This document shows positions 13,909 to 15,108 of a DNA stretch of 15,108 bases, piece after piece. Under the pieces are notes generated by a model. The model made no database searches, was not told where the DNA came from, and saw only the letters and a program-made list of their open reading frames with translations. The first letter of the stretch is position 1, and every line of letters begins with the position of its first letter. This DNA is from GCA-003244245 sp038276315 (GTDB lineage Bacteria > Actinomycetota > Actinomycetes > Mycobacteriales > Pseudonocardiaceae): positions 1-15,108 of the forward strand of contig JBBPZY010000298.1 of the NCBI GenBank assembly GCA_038276315.1. Direction: 5' to 3'. The translations under genes were made by a program, and so were the position numbers.

Positions 13909-14250
13909 ATGTCCTTACCCGCAGCGGCCCCTGCCCTTTCGACCATGAACGGTGTGATGTGCTGCCCGACGTGTGGGCGCCCGGCAATCGTCGAGGGTCG
14001 GTTCCGGGTCCACGGCGCCGGTGGTTCCATCGGGCGGTTGCGCATCTCTTGTATCGACGGGCACGGTTGGCTGCTGCTCGCCGATCGGGTCAGGCAGGTC
14101 GAACCGTGGGAAGGTGTCGACGATCAGCCTGACCACAACGCGACGCTCGTGGCGCAGCGGTCAGAACAAGTGACGCTGGGCGCCGCGGGCTCCGCGCCGG
14201 ACGGCGCTGCCCTGCCAGTGAATCATCACAAAGCCGCTCAAGCCGAGTAA
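13909..14250 (+). CDS. small protein with CPTC motif, possible zinc-binding; function unknown
   Basis: A 113-residue ORF starting with ATG 8 nt after AGGGAG, a good ribosome site. The N-terminal half contains CCPTCGRPAIVEG (C19, C22), a Gly-rich VHGAGGSIGRLRI turn and SCIDGHGWLLL (C48, H52). These four residues could form a compact zinc site, as in zinc-ribbon-like small actinobacterial proteins. The C-terminal 29 residues (from about residue 85) are read from DNA that also encodes the end of DUF2530 on the other strand and look unstructured. The 200-bp gap before it, after the permease gene, shows no terminator or promoter I can defend. I do not recognise the family. Confidence 0.65.
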   Translation: MSLPAAAPALSTMNGVMCCPTCGRPAIVEGRFRVHGAGGSIGRLRISCIDGHGWLLLADRVRQVEPWEGVDDQPDHNATLVAQRSEQVTLGAAGSAPDGAALPVNHHKAAQAE

Positions 14251-14391
14251 GCCGCCGGTCAGGCAGGCCCATACCCACACCGGCGGTCCACCGGCGATCA
14301 GCAATACCACTGCTGCGGCGAACCAGACAACCGTGCCGACGCCGACGACCGGTCGGGGATCGGCAAGACTGTGCGGCAGCGGAGGGACCAT
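14161..14391 (-). CDS. DUF2530 family two-helix membrane protein
   Basis: A 76-residue protein with two membrane helices (about 15-33, VVGVGTVVWFAAAVVLLIAG, and 37-58, VWVWACLTGGLLGLSGFVMI), then IHWQGSAVRRGARGAQRHL. The PLPHSLADPRPVVGVGTVVW start and the short C-terminal basic tail are typical of the actinobacterial DUF2530 family, whose function is unknown. It lies divergent from the MarR gene with a 40-bp spacer, the same arrangement that I recall for Rv0879c and Rv0880 in mycobacteria. The ATG at 14391 has no clear ribosome site. Its last 90 bp overlap the plus-strand CPTC gene. Confidence 0.85.
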   Translation of the reverse strand: MVPPLPHSLADPRPVVGVGTVVWFAAAVVLLIAGGPPVWVWACLTGGLLGLSGFVMIHWQGSAVRRGARGAQRHLF

Positions 14392-14395
14392 AAGG

Positions 14396-14410
14396 GCACG
14401 CTACGCGTGC
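14396..14410. promoter_or_regulatory. palindrome 1 in the MarR/DUF2530 spacer
   Basis: The perfect inverted repeat GCACGC-TAC-GCGTGC lies 5 bp from the DUF2530 start codon in the 40-bp divergent spacer. A MarR dimer bound here would cover the DUF2530 translation start region. This is a candidate operator by position and symmetry only. Confidence 0.4.
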
Positions 14411-14418
14411 TCACAAGT

Positions 14419-14435
14419 TCATACTAACGGTATGA
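14419..14435. promoter_or_regulatory. palindrome 2 overlapping the MarR start codon
   Basis: The perfect inverted repeat TCATAC-TAACG-GTATGA has its right arm over the MarR ATG (14432). Its centre is about 24 bp from the first palindrome. It also contains CATACT, a possible plus-strand -10 that would give a leaderless marR transcript, and on the minus strand TAGTAT, a good -10 for DUF2530. MarR autoregulation at such a site is usual for the family. Confidence 0.55.
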
Positions 14436-14863
14436 GCATCGTCGACGAGTTGGGGCTGGCCAGCCGGCTTCGACTCGCCGTGGTCCGGCTCAACCGGCGA
14501 TTGCGCGCACAGCGCGATGTCGAGGCGGTGGCAACCCTCACGCAGCTTTCCGCGATGGCCTCGCTGCACCGGCACGGCCCGATGAGCCCCCGCGAGCTGG
14601 CGGAGCGCGAGCGGGTACAACCGCCGTCGATGACTCGGGTCATCGCCGCGCTGACCGAAGGCGGTTTCATCGATCGCAGCCCGCACCCGACCGATGGCCG
14701 GCAGACCGTGGTGGCGCTCACCGAGACCGGCCGCCGGTATGTCGATGCTGAGGTCAGCGCTCGGGAACGCTGGCTAGACGCCCGCCTAGCCGAGCTCTCC
14801 GCCGACGAGCGCGCCGTCCTGTGCCGCGCGGCCGAGATCATCGACCGGATGGCAAGCACCTGA
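14432..14863 (+). CDS. MarR-family transcriptional regulator
   Basis: A 143-residue winged-helix regulator. After an N-terminal dimerisation helix (LASRLRLAVVRLNRRLRAQ) come TLTQLSAMASLHRHGPMSPRELAERERV, the recognition helix PSMTRVIAALTEGGFIDR and the wing SPHPTDGRQTVVALTETGRR, then a long C-terminal helix pair. The ATG at 14432 has no ribosome-binding site in front, and a possible -10 is 7-12 nt upstream, so the mRNA may be leaderless. The wing carries DGRQ where DRR is most common. It is divergent from DUF2530 and probably represses both genes through the palindromes in the spacer. It closely resembles the Rv0880-type MarR in size and setting. Ligand unknown. Confidence 0.93.
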   Translation: MSIVDELGLASRLRLAVVRLNRRLRAQRDVEAVATLTQLSAMASLHRHGPMSPRELAERERVQPPSMTRVIAALTEGGFIDRSPHPTDGRQTVVALTETGRRYVDAEVSARERWLDARLAELSADERAVLCRAAEIIDRMAST

Positions 14864-14887
14864 GTGCCCTCGGTTACATAGCCGCGG

Positions 14888-14916
14888 TTGACAGTTATGC
14901 AAGGGTAGCCTAACTT
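14888..14916 (+). promoter_or_regulatory. sigma-70-type promoter after marR
   Basis: TTGACA (14888-14893), a 17-bp spacer, and TAACTT (14911-14916, TANNNT type) form a near-ideal housekeeping promoter directed rightward. It starts 24 bp after the marR stop. The target gene is not certain: no recognisable start codon with a good ribosome site is seen before the right edge, so it may begin at the ATG near 15080 or outside the window. Confidence 0.65.
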
Positions 14917-14918
14917 AA
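14900..14918. promoter_or_regulatory. DtxR/IdeR-like iron box
   Basis: The 19-bp sequence CAAGGGTAGCCTAACTTAA matches 15 of 19 positions of the DtxR/IdeR iron-box consensus as I recall it (TTAGGTTAGCCTAACCTAA). The right half-site is nearly perfect. It covers the -10 element of the promoter at 14888-14916, the usual place for repression by Fe(II)-loaded DtxR/IdeR, so the downstream gene should be induced by iron limitation. Confidence 0.6.
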
Positions 14919-15108
14919 GCGTTGCCGGCTTCGTGGTGGGAGTACTGGCAAACGCAGTTGGGACACGTCGGGCCCGCCCTGACGTTTTCCGGTCGGGCCC
15001 CACGGCGGGTGCGCGCGAGGCCGGTGGCCCCGAGTGCCCCGGCTGGTTGGAGTGCATGTGCGCGAGGTAGCCGCGCCGCATGCCGGCCAACGCGGTCGGC
15101 CGGGCAGC
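14919..15108. other. right-edge region without a recognised gene
   Basis: About 190 bp follow the iron-box promoter. They contain short ORFs on both strands without recognisable protein character and a GGGCCCG/CGGGCCC inverted repeat (14970-14976 with 14994-15000, 17-nt loop, no T tract). It may be a long 5' leader of the iron-regulated transcript. An ATG near 15080 stays open to the edge but has only a distant GAGG in front. Confidence 0.35.

Noticed and set aside
14970..15000. GGGCCCG/CGGGCCC hairpin as a terminator
   Set aside because: GGGCCC is self-complementary so two copies pair automatically; the loop is 17 nt and there is no T tract, so I mention it only as a repeat in the edge region.
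14937..15070. Short plus-strand GTG ORF after the iron-box promoter
   Set aside because: About 44 codons with no ribosome site and no recognisable protein character; it may be chance.
14419..15090. 223-codon minus-strand ORF over marR and the right edge
   Set aside because: Antisense of marR with Ser/Arg/Thr-rich sequence; no family signal, and it would run through the promoter and iron box.

Overview
The window is high-GC DNA with dense coding on both strands, many GTG starts and actinobacterial-specific families (a CspB-type long cold-shock protein, DUF3027, DUF2530, a sacsin-like GHKL protein). This points to an actinomycete, most likely in or near the Pseudonocardiales/Mycobacteriales. 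From memory, the cspB, MFS, MarR, DUF2530 and DUF3027 genes are also near neighbours in Mycobacterium tuberculosis (the Rv0871-Rv0883 area), so the right two thirds of the window looks like a conserved chromosomal block. No rRNA, tRNA, CRISPR array or intact mobile element was seen.

Region 1 (1-785, plus strand) is a decayed molybdate transporter operon. Short pieces of ModA, ModB, the ModC N-terminus and the ModC C-terminal part follow each other in the right order but in alternating frames, with the sequence between them deleted.

Region 2 (782-4246, minus strand) is the most unusual part. It reads GntR/FCD regulator, then a single-pass membrane protein of unknown family, then a 432-residue protein with an HEXXH motif and a PqqD-like C-terminal domain, then a 55-codon small ORF. 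The HEXXH gene overlaps the membrane-protein gene by 38 nt. HEXXH plus PqqD-like domains are associated with ribosomal peptide (RiPP) modification, so this may be a minimal peptide-modification cassette with the small ORF as precursor. No radical SAM, YcaO or protease gene is present in the window.

Region 3 (4247-8066) starts with a divergent intergenic region holding two inverted repeats. It continues with a 34-codon ORF coupled by GTGA to a small membrane/CxxC protein, then cspB. Facing these on the minus strand are an MFS-like transporter and a glutaminyl-peptide cyclotransferase lipoprotein.

Region 4 (8053-13700, plus strand) has DUF3027, a 959-residue sacsin-like ATPase, and a DrrAB-type ABC exporter (ATPase and ABC-2 permease).

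Region 5 (13909-15108) has a small cysteine-containing protein whose 3' end overlaps convergently with DUF2530. DUF2530 is divergent from a MarR regulator across a 40-bp spacer carrying two palindromes. The window ends in a promoter (TTGACA-17 bp-TAACTT) overlapped by a DtxR/IdeR-like iron box, so an iron-regulated gene probably begins at or just beyond the right edge.
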